Source: Istiophorus platypterus
Lineage: Eukaryota; Chordata; Actinopteri; Istiophoriformes; Istiophoridae
Length of the DNA stretch: 64,000 nt
Assembly (NCBI GenBank): GCA_016859345.1
Contig: CM029121.1
Location: 6,885,911 to 6,949,910, forward strand
Direction of reading: 5' to 3'
Part shown: positions 61,861 through 64,000 of the stretch, in pieces
How the letters are laid out: each line of letters starts with the position of its first letter
Numbering within the stretch: the first letter of the stretch is position 1
Made by a program: the position numbers and the translations under genes
Notes under the pieces: model-generated
The model's database searches: none
What the model saw: only the letters and a program-made list of their open reading frames with translations
What the model was told of the DNA's origin: nothing

Positions 61861-64000
61861 AAGCAACATGATAAATGAGAAATCTGTTCATGGTAATCTG
61901 TGGCAACAGTCAGTACTTTGTTGACATTTTACCCTTGTTTACCAAGGGGAAACTAAAAATAGCCAAGCTAATGTTAATTCATTATGACCACCAAAATTAT
62001 ACATATTGATCTTGATGGTTAGAGAGAAAGAAGAATAACAAACTACATCACTGATGATTATAGCTGCATGGACAAAAGTGTAGCCAAACGCATATGAGCA
62101 GAAGTGTAGAGAATGGATTAAACAGTATCATTATTTGTTCTAAGCTGCAGTTTTTAGCATGTCCGGCTGGCTAAACTCTGACTGCATTACTTCTAAAACC
62201 AAGTAGCGCACTATTAAGTAGATACATTAGTTTGTGGAGTAAAAGGTTGAAGCCCAGTTCACAACTAACAAATCCACTTTGTAGAAGATATTCCTGGATG
62301 CCAGTAGTGATTAGTTTCCTGTTAAAGGCTCTGTTTCACTTTTAGGGCTATGGGGAGCTTTACACTCCAGCAACCCTTGCCTATACTACTTACAACTGAT
62401 GAGGATACTTCCTTTTTTTTTTTCTTACTAAGGGGCCTGTTTAGTTTAGCCTTAACCTTATGATTTTATGTATGTAGCAATTTAATTACAGAATTCTGTT
62501 TAAAAGCTAGAAAAAAAAAATAAGTTACTGGAGAAGTTCAAGTCTTTCAACCTAACCATGGAGCTAACATTAATTTAAAAAATCATCATTTCAGCCATCA
62601 AAAGCAGCTGTGCCAGTAAGGAATGAGAAATCTGCTTTTCATCAATCTCTGTCTGAATAATCTGTTTCAAAATCACTGAGAATTTTGTGTGGTAAGTGTG
62701 ACTCAGTTATCATTGTAAACTGCATATGTGTTATGTGAGAAAGGACAACTTGACAGGAGTAGCAACAGTAACTGGGGAACAAGGCTTAGTGAATGGTCAG
62801 TTGTAGGTACTTTTATTGGAATAACTTGCAATACTACATTATAGCTCCACCAAATAAACCAAAGAACCTTGGGTAATTTTCTGATAAATTCTGTGCAAAT
62901 ATTTTTAAAACACATGCATCTTCTTCTCAAAGAAAATAGGCTGGGGGCTGATGTAGCCAGTGAAAAGCAGAGTGTGGTGAGAGGGCTCACTTGAGGTGTC
63001 AGGATGTAATTTGCATTCCTTAGTCTGCGTCTTTCAAAGCAAAGCGGTTATAGATGAAAAGAACTGGATTTAAAAGGACAGAGTGATGTGAGGAAAAACG
63101 AGAGGTCTGAAGAGGAGGTGATGCAAGGAAAAAGAGAGAATGGTGTGGAGCACTGTGGAGGAAAGAAGAGTCATCCCAGAGTATCACTTTTAATGATGAT
63201 ATCTTATACAGTGACTGCATTACTGAGTAAAATAAACTAGACAATGAAATTAAAAGTAAGCGACATGAAAATGCATTGGATATTCTCCACAACACAAAGC
63301 TCACATAAAATGAGCTCTCTTGCACTACTGCAGTACTCTGGGTTAATAGATGTCTAGCCAAAATGTGAGCCATGTGCAAGAGCCCTCGGGCAAAAAAACA
63401 AGATCATACATAAAAAGGTTGAGAGATGAAGTGAATTGATTTGATGAAATAAAAAGAAAAAAAAAAACTCCCCTAAACCTAATCCACTGACCATATATCT
63501 GATGATTGTGCATGTGTTTGTGACATCAAAAAATAATGATAAGAGGCACATGGATTGTTGCGTTGTTTCCAAGCTATATTCAATATCTGTGAAATTTAAT
63601 ACCACAGTTACATAAATGAAAGGATGTCACTGAGGTTTGTTACAGGACAAAACCATTTGTATTAAAATCAATATTGAATGTAAAACAAAACAATCAAATG
63701 GAAACAACAAAGATCTTAAATTCGAATTTCATCATATTTTATAAAATATGACTGAATTAGGCCTATTAGTTTCTTTTTTTTTAAGTTTCTTTTTTTTTGG
63801 AAATACAGTATACTGTATCTGGTTATAGAAGCATTCCAATACAGACCATCCAGGAGATAAGAATGATTGCTTTCAATTGACAGTAAGAAAAATGCCCACA
63901 ACACTTAACCTGCAGTACCTGTAATTAATCTACATTTTTGGCAGTTGCTCAATTCTGTAAATTTGTAGGTGATTAAACACACAAAAGGAGAGATTAAGTG

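Larger units (their letters stand above)
56131..64000. other. Upstream intergenic region, no gene recognised
   Basis: AT-rich DNA upstream of gnao1. It holds repeat copies at about 56290-56650, 60420-60600, 60600-60960 and 61690-61860, a TIR-bounded element at 59402-59796, an ATC repeat at 57242-57277, an 88-bp pure A/T tract at 59901-59988 and a CA repeat at 61467-61520. Open frames here are short, and I see no splice-bounded coding signal. 56660-59390 and 61870-64000 hold nothing I can name. Confidence 0.7.

Overview
This window looks like a fragment of a teleost fish nuclear genome. It is AT-rich and almost entirely non-coding. It carries an unusually dense set of CA/TG microsatellites and many degenerate interspersed repeats of kinds I recognise from spiny-rayed fishes. 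It has one unmistakable vertebrate gene: the first three coding exons of gnao1, the heterotrimeric G protein alpha-o subunit, on the minus strand. The species, and which teleost paralogue (gnao1a or gnao1b) this is, cannot be settled from the sequence alone.

Layout, read in the direction of transcription (high to low coordinates). 64000-56131 is upstream intergenic DNA with no recognisable gene; it holds a TIR-bounded MITE-like element and several repeat copies. 56130-54890 is a CpG island that should contain the promoter and 5' UTR; it has a perfect CRE palindrome, a G-quadruplex-capable GC-box cluster and two short upstream ORFs. Coding exon 1 is 55146-55029, followed by a short intron 1 of 820 bp. 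Exon 2 is 54208-54166, followed by intron 2 of about 19.7 kb. Exon 3 is 34457-34316. Everything from 34315 down to 1 is intron 3, which runs off the window. The three exons splice in phase (118, 43 and 142 bp) and encode residues 1-101: lipidated N terminus, P-loop, and the start of the helical domain. The remainder of the GTPase lies beyond base 1.

The introns hold a decayed Tc1/mariner-type transposon (about 100-1500), a non-LTR retrotransposon 3' fragment (about 6560-6990), a 1.1-kb duplicated block (3942-5035 and 7129-8226), and at least eight families of diverged fish repeats, several present in two to five copies. About thirty microsatellites and purine tracts are also present.

I found no prokaryotic-type system, CRISPR array, tRNA or rRNA gene, or convincing nested protein gene. 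The most interesting points are local: a 31-unit CA repeat pressed against the exon 2 splice acceptor, an 18-bp hairpin at 46461-46499, the duplicated block with an abrupt change in identity, and the regulatory motifs in the CpG island. Repeat-family assignments rest on memory of consensus sequences, not on a search.
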